From assembly GCA_015501595.1 (NCBI GenBank), contig JADNRX010000244.1, forward strand, positions 20,125-84,124: a DNA stretch of 64,000 bases, read 5' to 3'. Source of the DNA: Hymenopellis radicata. Taxonomy: Eukaryota; Basidiomycota; Agaricomycetes; Agaricales; Physalacriaceae. Under the pieces are notes generated by a model, which worked only from the letters and a program-made list of their open reading frames with translations, was not told the DNA's origin and did not search any database. Positions 12,262-24,379 of this stretch are shown piece by piece (position 1 is the stretch's first letter; each line of letters opens with the position of its first letter). Position numbers and translations under genes: made by a program.

Positions 12262-12827
12262 GGGACAGACGACCTTCTCTGATCGTGTAGATAGAACATG
12301 TCTTTCTTTGGGGATTCTCCATTAGGAAGTCGCGCGTCGTGTTCGCTGATCGCTCGCTCGTTTTCCTTCCCATCCTCCAACTCCCTCTCTGTCTGGATCC
12401 GTGTTCAAACGTTCAGGTCCGGGTCAACCTTCCACCCGAGTCCTGGCTGCCCGTGACGTCTCGGTTTCCCCCCTCACATGCTGGTGTGGCGCCCCCCCGG
12501 AAACCGTTTCGTCTGCTGTCCCCCCCCGGACCTCACCCCAAACCACCCGGTATCACTGATACCGGTGCTTTGTCTCCTCATCGCGCACATCGTCACTTAG
12601 CTTGGCCGTGAATTCGATGGATTGTATGTACGCACGCTCTCGACACCCAACGTGAGTTGCGTGGAAACGCCACCCCCGGTTACACCGCTCAGAAGGGTCC
12701 GCAATACTGCGCGTAGCAGTCATATGGTGTCAATTGCCTTCTCCCATACGAGCTGCCAGTCATTTTGCATAAGTTCCTGGTCCCTGAGAAGGAACCGCGG
12801 GTGGGCTTTGCACAACGTCCTAAGCGG

Positions 12828-12833
12828 TATAAA
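12828..12833 (+). promoter_or_regulatory. TATA box of the P450 gene
   Basis: TATAAA lies 32 bp upstream of the proposed P450 start at 12865. The rest of 12262-12827 has no recognised gene. Confidence 0.45.
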
Positions 12834-12864
12834 TTTTGACATACCAGTTGTAACCTCCCACCAA

Positions 12865-15232
12865 ATGCCCTACGGTGTACCATCCCTCTGGCCTTTGGCA
12901 CCTATCTGTTGAGAGTTGCTAACCACTCAACTACGCGTGGTTAGCAACTCTCAACAAAATGATCATCCGGGGGTGAGCCTCTTGGACTTCCTCCCCCTGG
13001 CCACACGTGTGGGGTGCATTCTCTCTCCCCGGTCCTCATGTGCGTCGATGACTGCAACATGCCAGCTCAGAGGTCCAGAGGTGATACGTGTCTGGATCGA
13101 ACCGGGGTGTTAACCCTTTGGGGATTGAGACATTTTGTTGAGAGTTGCTAACCACTCAACCACGCGTAGTTGAGTGGTTAGCAACTCTCAACACTATCGT
13201 CGCTCTCCTCTGTTTATTCTCACAATGGATGACTGCATCGCGATCGCGCCTTCCTCCTGGTCCTCCTCGATATCCATTCATCGGCAACCTACGTTTCGTC
13301 ATGGCGAACAAGTCCATACTGAGTGAGCGCGCTCTTAGAGGGGAGCTGCTGCACAACTGGGCTAAAGCTTACGGCGAGTTTGAATGGCTTCCATTTACTG
13401 GCGGCCCATTGACTGTATTTAGGCGACGTGATGTATCTTGAAGTCCTAGGACACAAGATACTCATCCTGGACTCTGTACGGGCCGCCAAAGACCTTCTCG
13501 ATGACAAGAGTCTCAAGTATAGCGATCGACCGAGGGTGGCAATTCTTGATATGTGACCACATCGTCTCCAGTTACCAATAGTCGTTCCGGATCTGACTCA
13601 CTGATAGGATAGGCTGGGAGAAAGTCCTCGGGATGCTTCCGTACGGGCCAGATCTGCACATAGAACGGGGGATGGTACAGCGTTTTTCTCAGCCGGCAGG
13701 CTTGTGCAGAGTTCGAGTCTGTATACGCACGGGAGGCTCTCAAGCTAATTGGCGTGTTACTGAAAGGACCTGAAGAAGAACGTTACATGGCCTTGAAGCG
13801 GTTAGTCGTGGGTCGTCGTTGAAGCGATTCCGTTACTACAAAAGGTTCTTGCAGATACGTGGTTTCCGTGACTATGCGTGTCCTGTATGGACATGAACTT
13901 GGACCGTCAGATGACCATTTCGTATCGCTTGGACTTCTCGACGAGTTACTGGAGGTCATACAGCAGGCCGACTCATTCGTCGCCGATTGCTTTCCTGGTT
14001 CGTAAGTATTCCCTTCTCCTCAGACGTTACAGTTACTTTACAGAACACGCGCAGTTGCCCGTCTACTCACAAGATTGTTTCCCAACTCGGCCTACGGAGA
14101 GGCATAGCTCGCGGAGCGCGCATCACGAAAAGCATGCTCAACGACCCGCTGAATGCCACCGGAAACTACACAGAAACAAGAGGACCACCATCCTTTGTGG
14201 AAACATTTTTCTCCAATCCTGAATCACGATCAACGGAGGAATGGACCCAGCATGTCAAAAATGTTGCGGGTATAAGCTTCTGGGGGCTTGTGAGACGGTA
14301 GCTAATCCAAAGTTGTGATCGCGCTCGACTGCTCATGAAGTATTATAGGTTTCCGGAACACTCATTGCATTCGTTTTCGCTATGGTAGCACATCCCGAGA
14401 TTCAGCGTAAAGCACAGGAGGAGATTGATCGCGTAGTCGGTCGCGAACGACTGCCACAGCTGAGTGATCGTCCGAGCTTACCTTACATCGAAGCTATCTT
14501 GCGCGAAACGCTGCGGTTTGTGTTTATCTAATATGCCATTATGAGAAATGTTGACCGCTGACTTCCAGGTGGCAACCAGTTGCGCCAGTCGGTATGATCT
14601 CAGTCTCCTAAGTCTATCCACAGTGTCACCAACAAGGAGGTTAGGTGTTCCTCATGTATCAACGGAGGATGATATCTATCGCGGGATGCTCATTCCGAAG
14701 GGCGCTATGGTCATTGCCAATATCAAGTGTGTTCTCTTCCGGAATCACTGGAACATCCTAATACTGTCCTAGAGGAATGACACTGGATGAAACTGTGTAT
14801 CACGAACCGTATCGTTTTTGATCCAGAACGCTTCCTCTCAAAGGCCGATGGTGGCAGAGAAGAGCCATTCATCCAGCCGTATGGTTTCGCCGAAGGTGAG
14901 CATTACTACGCCACCGTCTGGCGGCGGCGGGGCAGCGGCGATGAACGTATTCCCGCAGGATATGTCCAGGTCGCTTCTTTGCGGACAGCAGCCTCTGGAT
15001 CGCTGTTACAATGCTGTTGGCTACGTGCGAGCTGCGGTGCGCTGTCAATGAAGACGGGGAAGAAATGATTCCCGATATTGGGTTTACTCACAGTGTTGCT
15101 GTGTACGTAGAGGTTCCCTGAATTTGTACTTGCGCTCACAGTGATTATGACAGTACTTTGAAGCCTTTCCCCTTCTCGGTGTCACCTCGGACAGCAAATA
15201 TCCTCGAACTAGTAGACCAGGTGGAAAAATAG
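12865..15232 (+). pseudogene. Cytochrome P450, disrupted by a MITE and frameshifts
   Basis: A microsomal P450 monooxygenase of the basidiomycete OrdA-like type. The start at 12865 (MPYGVPSLWPLAPI) runs into the anchor VALLCLFSQW only if the 12907-13193 element is removed. The proline hinge PPGPPRYPFIGNL follows, then YGDVMYLEVLG after a GC-AG intron (13374-13422). Later come the I-helix motif WGACETVSGT, the K-helix EAILRETLR and the haem motif FGRRICPGR, split by an intron starting at 14896. At least four single-base indels break the frame: an extra T in the run at 13683-13687, a missing G in 14282-14286, an extra T in 14815-14819, and a missing G at about 14889 in the haem motif. The C-terminal exon ends at 15232. 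The product is not functional as written. Confidence 0.85.
12907..13193. mobile_element. 287-bp MITE with palindromic termini in P450 exon 1
   Basis: Each end of the element is itself a near-perfect hairpin (12908-12955 and 13137-13192) built from GTTGAGAGTTGCTAACCA and its complement. The two ends are also inverted repeats of each other, extending into CAACAAAATG / CATTTTGTTG. Five-bp direct duplications CTATC flank it at 12902-12906 and 13194-13198. The interior has no coding capacity, so it is non-autonomous. Confidence 0.9.
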
Positions 15233-17870
15233 TAAGAGAATACTATACGACATATTATCGGTTGTAGAATGTCACTCCAAAGGAGGTTGACTCATTGGGT
15301 TGACTCAAACAATATTCGCAGTGATATCAACGTATGGCCTCTCAATCTTCTTCTGTACTCGTCGTTTGCTCCAGATCCTTCGCTCCTCACATATTCACAT
15401 CTCGTCTTACTACCGAATCATACTTCCCATCCTCGATATTCAAGCTGACCATGATCCCGTGGCGGCAGATATGCCTGCATGATCTCCTTTGTTCACCACC
15501 ATCACCACTTCCAATGACGAAACTCGGTATTTTCGGATCTACTTCTTTCTCCCTTCTTAATTGTTTCAACACTCATGGCTAAATGTTCGCTCTCTCTGGA
15601 TGACACCCTCAGGACTCTGGTCAAGTTGACCACGACGAACGGTGTGCATTCGCACATCTGGATGAGCATCTGGAGAATGACTTGCATACCTGTCGTGTAT
15701 TAATTCCCGCTGATACATTTCTTATTAATGTCCTCCTCGGCCTCCTGGAAGATTTGGACTCCACGACGCGGCCATCATCAAATCTGTTCTCACCAATCCG
15801 AGCTATGTATCTTGCACGGACGAGATTTAGCAGTCTTTACCACCTCGCGAACGACCAGAACGAAAGTGTTCTGAACGAAGAAATCGTAGCTTTAACCTGA
15901 CATCAACCGCTCTTGGGATAAGGTCACCAGCGCGGCTTCTTGGAGGCGTACACCCAACCAGGGAATGTCATCAACGGGGAATGTCATCAACCTGGGCGAG
16001 CTTTAACGATACTTGACAGCTGGAGGAAAGCGGAGGCTTACGGCTGAAGCATCATCTGGTTTCTTTAGCGAATCTCTCGGAGGCTGCGGCGACCACAGAA
16101 AGACTTGATCTTTGGAAATCGACGACTCCTTTCCGCGTTCTTGAAAGCATTTATATCATATTCGGAGAGGTCAAGTATCCTCCCGCATTGCTAAACGCAC
16201 GTCAAGCAACATGTATCGAGGGACACTGCGTTCATCAAGCATACAACGTCTCAGGGGTCTGTTCTTTCTAGCACCATACAGCACCCGTTAGCTCCTCAAT
16301 TCAGACAGAACATATCGCGAAGGAATAGATATCCGTTGCTACGGAGATGATAGTCAGATGAGTGGTATCATCTGTTCAACGGTCACCGACGTATATGACA
16401 TTCGAAGCAAGGAGAACATACTAGACTGTATGATACAGATCCGGCCTTTACAGCTTCGGCCCTGGTTTCTTCAAGGCCTCAAATCGAGGTGCTCTTTTCT
16501 CCATCATTGCGGTACGAATTTCCGCCAAGTCCTGAGTTGTTGTTGTTGTTGTTACACAGCCAATTGGCCCACAGGACCGGCTGGTCGCAAGAGGTGCGCA
16601 CGCGATAACATCGTGAGATATCACCCGTACGTCTCTTGCGCTCTCTACCATTCCAGGAAGCCGAGCTCACCGTACGCCGACGGCGGTAGAACTTCAAGGG
16701 CCGGCAGGAGCATCCAAGGAGATAGGAAGTTCAAACGAGAGGAAGAGCTCGGCTTATTCGGCATACTTTCGTCGACCCGCAATCGCCGCCAAACTGTACA
16801 GGAGCAGCCACCGAAAAATTTATGGTCCCCGAAAACAGACAGGATGCAGGATAGAGAGAGGAAATAGAACATCGTCGTTCTTACAAGCTCGGGGCGTGGT
16901 TTGTTGCACAAAATCAGCATACATTTTCGGCTTGCCTATCAAATTTCTGTTCGGGTAACGGCAAGACAAGCACACGCCTATCGCGCTCGGGTCGTGGCTA
17001 TCAAACTGAACGTAGCATACGCCTATCGAGCTCGGGTCGTAGCTTTCAACGTCCTCAAAACAGGAGACCATTGTAGTCTGACCAAAGGACAAAAAATGCT
17101 TGTGCCTATCGAGCTCGGGTCACAGCAGAACGTAGCACACGCCTATCGAGCTCGGGTCGTGGCCTTCAACGCGCAAAGAAATGCAGGTAAGGCAAAGGTG
17201 GCATAAATGGTGGTCGATGGTGGGGTGCTGATGGGTGGGTGGTAAAAGGTCGAGTGATCGTTGAGATCGGCATGGATGGGGCAAGAGGTCGACGGATCAA
17301 CTCACGTTCGTTTGCAGAGCAGCCGAGTTCCAAATCGCAGCGTAGTCCAAGCTTTGCGCGATACTAAGGGAGAACGACTTCAAGATGAGGTCGCTCACCT
17401 ATGATCAATGCCATGCTTTCTATCAAATGTGATAAATATTCATCAGACCAAGAGGGCTGAATATTGAGATATACCGTGCTAGCTCGACGTGATAAACATG
17501 AGAAGAGGGTTCCGAGACAATCAACCAATTAGTCGAGAATTCTGAAGCCATTTGAACTTTGAAGTTGGGGAGAAGAAGGGACTCCGGAGCGGCAATCGGG
17601 TAACATACATCCGGTTGCCGATTACTTACTTGAAACGGTTGGTCGGGTGCTCTGCAACGTGTGGCTGAGCACACACGTTGTGCAGAACCGGGAGGTTGTA
17701 CTAACAATCACCTGGATGCCATTCTTCTTCTTCATCAGTGAAATACTAGCTGATCGAGTCTGCTGATCGCGCTAACCCCGCAACCGCCACGGACTTCAAT
17801 GTGGCGGTTATGGCTGACAAGCGCCCTAGAACCGCCATTCACTCTGCCCCTTTACGTTTGTACGCATTCG
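15233..17870. other. Intergenic stretch with relic-like open frames
   Basis: A 75-codon open segment near 16043-16272 reads like protein (SLANLSEAAATTERLDLWKS) but cannot be assigned. A tandem gggaatgtcatcaac duplication lies near 15960. A TTG microsatellite occupies about 16536-16553. The short repeat array at 16973-17172 is listed separately. Confidence 0.4.
16973..17172. repeat. Four-copy interspersed direct repeat
   Basis: The unit CGCCTATCGAGCTCGGGTCG recurs four times within 200 bp at irregular spacing, with one copy missing its 5' flank. In one frame it gives a repeated AHAYRARVVA. No gene around it supports that reading. Confidence 0.7.
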
Positions 17871-17877
17871 TATATAA
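17871..17877 (+). promoter_or_regulatory. TATA box of the GMC oxidase
   Basis: TATATAA lies 51 bp upstream of the GMC oxidase start codon at 17928, at a normal fungal distance. Confidence 0.65.
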
Positions 17878-17927
17878 ATGACCAGTCGTCGAAGGTTATT
17901 TGGCAGTTACTGACTTGATCTGCGACC

Positions 17928-20558
17928 ATGGCGGACACATACGATATCATCTTCGCTGGCGGTCAGTAAATTCTTGTCTGGTCATCTCACAAACGGCTCA
18001 CTGTATATTTCCAGGAGGTACCTCGGCCTGTGTGACAGCAGGACGTCTGGCCGAACTATCACCATCGCTCAGAATACTGGTTCGTGGTTGTGCTACGTCG
18101 ATCGTGTGAATTGAACTTGACTACGAAGCTATAGATTATTGAACCTGGTCCTCACACCGAGAACGTCGACGTTCATGTACAACCGGCACGGTTTCTGACG
18201 AATCTTGCATCGGAAACCACGTTTTTGCGTTATAGTTCCGAGCCCAGCGACGCAGTAGGCGGTCGAAAGATTGTCGTCCCCACCGGGAAATGCGTCGCTG
18301 GTGGCTCCGGGGTAAACTGTACTGCTCTTCCTCCCTCCCTTTGAACTAGTATTCACGCGTCTTGATTAGTTATGATGTACACGAGGGCCTCTGCGTCTGA
18401 CTACGACGACTGGGAGAAGTTAGGTAACCCAGGATGGGGTTCCAAGGACTTGATTCCTCTGGCCTGCAAGGTTTGTGAACCTATACGATACTTCGTGCTC
18501 GACTGAGCTTGTTTGTTTCTAGTTGGAATCATACGAGCCCTTCGGTGACGAGGACATGTCGACCCACGGTTCGTCTGGTCCCATACAAGTTTCTCCCGGC
18601 GGGCACAGGACGGACGTCGGCGAACAGTTCCTCGAAATGGCCGCCAAGTACGACCACAATCGATCCTTTGCCAAAGACGTCAACGATTTCCGCACCTGTG
18701 ACTCATATGGGGTATGTTTCTTACATCTCTATTTGAGCATTTTTCTGAGAAATTATCGCAGCGTTGGGCGAAGTGAGCGCAATCAGATATCGCGTTACCT
18801 GGATTCTGACGCTCCGTAGATACATGGGCCATCAAAGTGGAAGGCGATCAGACGCGGCGCATTTTTACATCTATAACAAACGTCAGAATGCCAATCTGGT
18901 CATCCTCACTGGTAAGCGGGTCAAGCGGGTCATCTTCGAAGGCAACACCGCATGTGGTGTGGAGTGTGTTGATGATGGAGGGAGCAGTGCTCAAGTGTCG
19001 GTGTTCAAGGCCGTGCGTCTTGTCGTCCTCTCGGCAGGTGCTTTTGGCTCCCCGACTATCCTCGAACGGTACATCATTTCCGTCTCACTCAAGAAGTTAG
19101 AGATCTGACCACTCCACACTGTTGGCAGGTCTGGTATCGGCGCCAAGAACATTCTAGGTGAATGCAAGATCCCTCAAGTCGTCGATCTGCCCGGGGTTGG
19201 AGAAAACTACAATGGTACCTTTGTCTGCCTTCCTGCTATTATATTTGACGGACGACATTGTAGATCACAACCTCCATGTACCCGCATACTTTGTCGACGA
19301 GAGTACGGACACAATGAACGATATCTTCGGAGGAATTGACAAGGAGGCTATAGCGAGTACGGCCTTTTTCGCTTTCCCACTGATGCCGTGGCTTATGATA
19401 TGTCTTAGAACACGAAGCTCTTTGGAAAGAGGGTGGTAGAGGACTCATGGCTCAAAAGTAAGTTTCATAGTGTCTTTCCCCTAGGCATGCTTAACACTCT
19501 GCGCCGCTCAGTGGTATCGACGCCGGTATCAAAATCCGCCCCACGGCCCAAGAAGTCGCTAGCCTCGGATCGGATTTCCAGGATGTCTGGAACTCGTTCT
19601 ACGCGCCCGCGCCCGATAAACCTCTGTTTTACATCGGACCTATTGCGGGGTGAGTTCTGCATGTATTCCTTTCCGCAAGGTAGTGACCGTTGCTTAATAG
19701 ATACATCGGGAAACACCCGTCAAACCGAAGGCTTCTGCACATGCTCTGTTACGCTGTACGTGCTGGTCAATTGACCCTGCTATTTCACGGTTGAAATGAC
19801 TTGTTGTCACTATCAGGAATACTTGAAGTCTATCGGACGCGTTCACATTGCGTCGGCCGACCCACATACGCCACCCTACTTTGATTGCGGTTATTTAACC
19901 CAGTGCGTCTGTTCTCGTCAGACGATTCCGTGACTGACCCGTGAACTTCTAGCAATTTTGATGTCATCGCCGCTAGGTGGGCGTATAAACGCCAACGAGA
20001 ATACATTCGGAGGATGGCGTGCTACAAAGGAGACCATGCACCCGACCACCCCCAATTCCCCGCAGGCAGTCCGGCCGCTGCCGCCGAACTGTTGAAGCCA
20101 GTTGACCCCACCGCGCCGGATATTGTGTACTCCAAAGAAGATGATGAGGCGATTGACGCCTGGCACCGTCAGACCGGTATGTGCTTCAGCATCGGCTACT
20201 TACTTTTTCTGGGCTGACAAAACTGTAGTTGAAACAACGTGGCATTCGGTATGCTGCTCTCCCGAACACTTTGAAACTTTGCGCTGAAATGTAATGTAGC
20301 TGGGAACGTGCGCTATGAAGCCGAGAGCCGCCTCTGGCGTTGTCGACCCGCGTCTGAATGTTCACGGCGTCAAGAATCTCAAGGTTGCTGGTGAGTCGCT
20401 ATTGCTCGTCAACGTACTCCGCACCTATTGATGTCTTGTTCAAAGATATGAGCATCGCCCCGCTCAATGTTTCGGCAAACACGTACAACACGGCATTGAT
20501 CATTGGGGAGAAGGCGGCTCTCATTATCGCAGAGGATCTCGCGTTAGTGAAGGCTTGA
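17928..20558 (+). CDS. GMC oxidoreductase, alcohol oxidase-like
   Basis: An FAD-dependent oxidase resembling fungal alcohol (methanol) oxidases, with 594 residues from 17 exons summing to 1785 nt. The N-terminal FAD motif is DIIFAGGGTSAC (exons 17928-17961 and 18015-18079). It is followed by FMMYTRASASDYDDW, GRRSDAAHFYIYN, NGIDAGIKIRPT and RREYIRRMAC-type blocks. The C-terminal catalytic region has TTWHSLGTCAMKP (His) and ANTYNTALIIGEKAA (Asn), the His/Asn pair of alcohol oxidases. There is no signal peptide, so the enzyme is probably intracellular or peroxisomal. Fifteen introns are clean GT-AG. The ninth (19354-19408) would need a CG donor, or one G is missing from an original g|gcgagt. All other phases fit, so I treat the gene as functional with that caveat. 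Confidence 0.88.
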
Positions 20559-20831
20559 ACCCAACGTACAGTCTTTGCAAAGGTTGTAACTCAAATACAC
20601 ATAAGTTCGAAGCTGGTCTCAATGTACATGTAACATAGCAAGAGGAATGGAAAATAGCCGTATTTACGCCACAGGTCTCTTCTTGACTTTGAACTAGTAA
20701 GTATTGCGCGTGCAATGGGTTTTCCGAGGAAAACAAGATCGAATTGCAAACACGCCTCCATGTGCTACATAACCACACGTGGTCCGAAAGCCTAGGTTTC
20801 CTCCTCCCGTTCTCAATATCTATATAACGTC

Positions 20832-20898
20832 TGGCGGCAGAGGTGGTCTAGCGGTTACCTACTGCCATTGCCGATTGATGTGATGATTCGCGCTTTTT
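20832..20898 (+). repeat. A-box-like hairpin/oligo-T cassette, copy 1
   Basis: TGGCGGCAG and CTACTGCCA form arms around AGGTGGTCTAGCGGTTAC, which resembles a tRNA A box. A T5 run follows at 20894-20898. Confidence 0.6.
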
Positions 20899-21362
20899 GG
20901 AGTTCGACTTGCTGTGTGTCGAAAGAGCTGTCATTATCGCGTCTCGCTCCCTCCGCTCGTGGGGTCGCTTGGAGCCTTTTGCAAGTCCTCTGCTGGCAGA
21001 CTAGTAACTCATCGGTTGTGTGCTGCCGTTTAGGGGAGACTACAACAAAGCATTTTTGGCTCCCACTTGCAATTGGAATGCGTCTTCTTCTCAAGCGACC
21101 GGGAATAGTATGCCAGACAGCATCGACCCGGGCCTCGAACGCCGACTCGGAGCCCACACGTATTTGGGCTCTTCATCCCGCGTTAAGAGGAGCAACGAGG
21201 AGAGGAGGAAAGGACACAGTTATCAGTTATCGCGCGGAAGTTCTTTTCTGGTCATAGGAACTTGTGCGTCAACGGAAACCGGGGGGGGGGGGGCAGGAAA
21301 GATGTGAGACCTGCACCCAAGGACGCGACGACCAGCTTTGGTTTTACTGCGGAACGACCCCG

Positions 21363-21431
21363 TGGCGGCAGAGGTGGTGCAGCGGTTGCTACCTATTGTC
21401 ATATGTCCACGAGTATGAAGGCTAATTTTTT
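21363..21431 (+). repeat. A-box-like hairpin/oligo-T cassette, copy 2
   Basis: Same module (AGGTGGTGCAGCGGTTGC) with a weakened right arm. A T run follows at 21426-21431, then the shared TAGGTTCTGCTGCCGACTTG flank. Confidence 0.6.
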
Positions 21432-22221
21432 AGGTTCTGCTGCCGACTTGCCCAGGTGATCGTTCAAGCCAAGGAAGAGGGTGTGCCTACGCAGAAAACA
21501 TTCCGTAGTCTCTTTGCTTGGCTTGGAGGACGTACTACCTCCTGCCATTCGTATGCTTAGGGTTGTTCCATTTTTTAGCCTGAGGTTTCGGCTGTCGAAA
21601 GACTCACTGACTTGCCAAGGTGACATTATCACCCCACTGACTCGTCAGTCCGTGAGCTCACGGAGAGATTGAGACCTTCAAAATGCAGCCGGGTTAACTG
21701 GGAGCCACGAGGAGGCTGGCGTGGGAAGGGGGAATTGTGGCGACGTTTCACGCGGCCGGCAGCAGCACGTGATCCCATGTTTCGTCTTTCCATCCTCCCA
21801 CCATCATCAGTCGTCTGGCTTGCTTTTGTTCAGCGAGAATAAAATGTATGACATTCTCGCAGCTCTCAGAAACAGGGATCTAAGTGCCAATCTATAGGCA
21901 CCGACGTGAAACTGACGGTTAAGCGCTTCGTTACCGGGCTGCAAGACATCCAAGCCACAAGATATGATGTTCGTATGTGTTTCCGTTTTAAGCTGTTAAC
22001 TGAGAGGAATCCAACTAATTTTTTGCTTGCTGCGCGCAGGTTCATCTTCTCCCCCACGTCTACCCACCTACGCATGACCTGAATCGGAAAAAGAGCGGCT
22101 CCCTCCGTTCGTGAGCCTTTTGCAAGTCCTCTGCTGACAGACTCTAGTAGTAACTCACCGGTTATTTGTTGCCTTTGCTGCTGTCCAATGCTCTTGTGAT
22201 TCACTCGATTCCTAGGCTGGC

Positions 22222-22256
22222 CATGGCAGAGGTGGTGTAGCGGTTACCACGCCATA
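22222..22256 (+). repeat. A-box-like hairpin, copy 3
   Basis: CATGGCAGAGGTGGTGTAGCGGTTACC with closing GCCAT. No T run follows within 70 bp. Confidence 0.5.
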
Positions 22257-22360
22257 CTTCGACCATGATCCTAGTCTTGCGGGCTTTGAGGACAAGGAGC
22301 CCAGATACTTTGTCCTGTCGTCAAGTGGCTGGTTGGTTTCCGTCAAGCTGCTGCATTCCA

Positions 22361-22426
22361 TGGCGGCAGAGGTAGTGTAGCGGTTGCTATAACCTACTGC
22401 CATATACCAAGGAGTGTCGTATTTTT
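22361..22426 (+). repeat. A-box-like hairpin/oligo-T cassette, copy 4
   Basis: TGGCGGCAG with AGGTAGTGTAGCGGTTGC and closing CTACTGCCA. A T5 run follows at 22422-22426, then the shared GACTTGCCGAGGTGACATTA flank. Confidence 0.6.
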
Positions 22427-23154
22427 AAGGTTTCCGCTTCCTGTAGAACTGACTTGCCGAGGTGACATTATCGCGTCTCGTTCAGGAGGATGAGGTGTGG
22501 TCGAGTGGTCCACTAACACGGCACACGCTGAAATTCACTGGACCTCCCTCAAAATGCAGCCGGGTTGAGTCCTAGAAGGAGTTCAACTAGACTTACTCGC
22601 CTGTTCTAGGTACGCATGTCCTGAAACTGGACAGGTAGCGACTCGCATCTTCTTCTTGTAGGTTGAAGCCTTCTCTGCTAAGAGCCACATTGACGTAACG
22701 GTTACAAGTGTAGCTCATGAGAGAATGCTGCTTTCGGGCAATTTTTTTTTTTGCCTGGACACGAAATCGCAGCCGTGGCACGCGCGCATTTTCGCGAAAG
22801 TTTAAGTAATGGACGCCACCTCTGAGAACTCTTCCTTCGCTTTCATTAGAGCAATGCGTTGGAGGACTTTTTCCGGATGCAAGTAACTTTGGGAGACGAT
22901 TCGTGGCAAGGCATTGAAGAACGCTACATCGCGCGGTACATCGGACCGGGATTCCGTATGCTCTTTTCTTCTCATTGTCATTACAGTGGACCCGCTTGAC
23001 AGGAGGAGGAAGGAGGAGAGCCGCAAATGCGTCAACCGTTGCCATTTCCCAGGGCGGGGTGAACTCGCCTCCTCTTAGGACCCTCCCCGTCTGTCTTGTG
23101 GATTGCGTACTGGAGGACGACGACCAGCTTTGGTTTTACTGCGGAACGACCCTG

Positions 23155-23194
23155 TGGCGGCAGAGGTGGCGCAGCGGTTACTACCTACTGCCAT
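23155..23194 (+). repeat. A-box-like hairpin, copy 5
   Basis: Nearly the consensus hairpin (GGTGGCGCAGCGGTTACTAC, closing CTACTGCCAT). It is preceded by the same 35 bp that precede copy 2. There is no clean T5 run after it. Confidence 0.6.
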
Positions 23195-23368
23195 GCATTG
23201 GGAATGGCAAAGCGACTTCTTTATGTTCTGCTACCGACGTGCCGATAAAGAAGAGAGGATCAGATTGGGGAGTGTCTGGACGGAAGACACTCCCCGTAGT
23301 CTCTTTTCTTCTTGCGGGCTTGGAGGACAAGTTTCCAGATACTTTGCCCTGTTCGTCAAGCGACTACT

Positions 23369-23430
23369 TGGCGGCAGAGGTGGTGTAGTGGTTACTGCCA
23401 TACGCTTGTTCCGAGACGATTCCATTTTTT
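23369..23430 (+). repeat. A-box-like hairpin/oligo-T cassette, copy 6
   Basis: TGGCGGCAGAGGTGGTGTAG with closing ACTGCCAT and a shortened loop. A T6 run is at 23425-23430. Confidence 0.6.
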
Positions 23431-24379
23431 AAGTTTCGGCTTCCTGTGGCCTCGCCTAGAACCGGGTTGACATTATCGTTTGGAAGAAAAGGATGGCGCT
23501 GAGGTATGAGGAATATTATCCCCCTGTTAAAGCCTAACTCATCAATTGCGTAAATTCAGACCTCGAAACGCGGCCGACTTGACCTAACGGTTAATAGGCA
23601 TGTATACTCGTTTGTCATGTTTTTTTTTGCTTGGTGCCGATTCAACCCACCTCTTCTACGCACGACGAGGTGGCTCTCTCCGCTCGCATCTTCTTCTCGT
23701 CGCCTGGAGTCCTCTGCTGCAACGCTGTACTGTGCCACTAGAGCATGAGCGGTACATCGGACCGCGATTCCGTACTCTCTTTTCTTCTCACGTCGCAAAA
23801 ACTTTACGATGAGCCGCGCGGCTGCCTGAAGGAGGACACCATATTCAGACGACACACCGTTTCCTGTCCTCACACACACGCTGGGCCCCGATGATGCGAG
23901 CTAGTCGAGCGGCTTCCATCACGCAGAGGTGGTGGCGGCCATTTCACATGGAAGACACGGGGACGTACTAGCGCGTGAGAGAGGGATGCATTTGGGTGGG
24001 AAGATGTGAGGAGGAGGCTTACGCGCGCCTCTTCTGACCGCCCGACGTCGCCACCTTTTGAGGAGGAGACATACACACCGCCTTTTGGCTTTGACTGTTG
24101 TGGCCGTGGTACCTGTCCAGTACAATCCTGACCGGCTTACCGAGGAAGAGGAGGCGCGACTGCCTCTCGGCGCGGATATTCAGAAACCATCGACAGCAAT
24201 TAGTTGCCAACCATTAACAACTCTTTCTCGCTGTGTCATGCTCTCGCTCAATCTATCCGAACAGCGTCTAGGTATTTCCCACCCCGCAAGTACTTCCACT
24301 GTAAACTTATTGATGGCGTTCAGGCTGTCTCCCCGGAGTTGTCGCTCCAAAGTCTTCTTTCTCAAGCCTAGTTTGCTGC

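Noticed and set aside
13145..13441. P450 start within the MITE hairpin
   Set aside because: That frame has no ATG (it begins TTG) and uses transposon sequence. The ATG at 12865 plus TATA box explains the N-terminus once the element is removed.
21281..21294. Poly-G run as a functional quadruplex
   Set aside because: A single homopolymer without spaced G tracts. Probably a repeat or sequencing feature.
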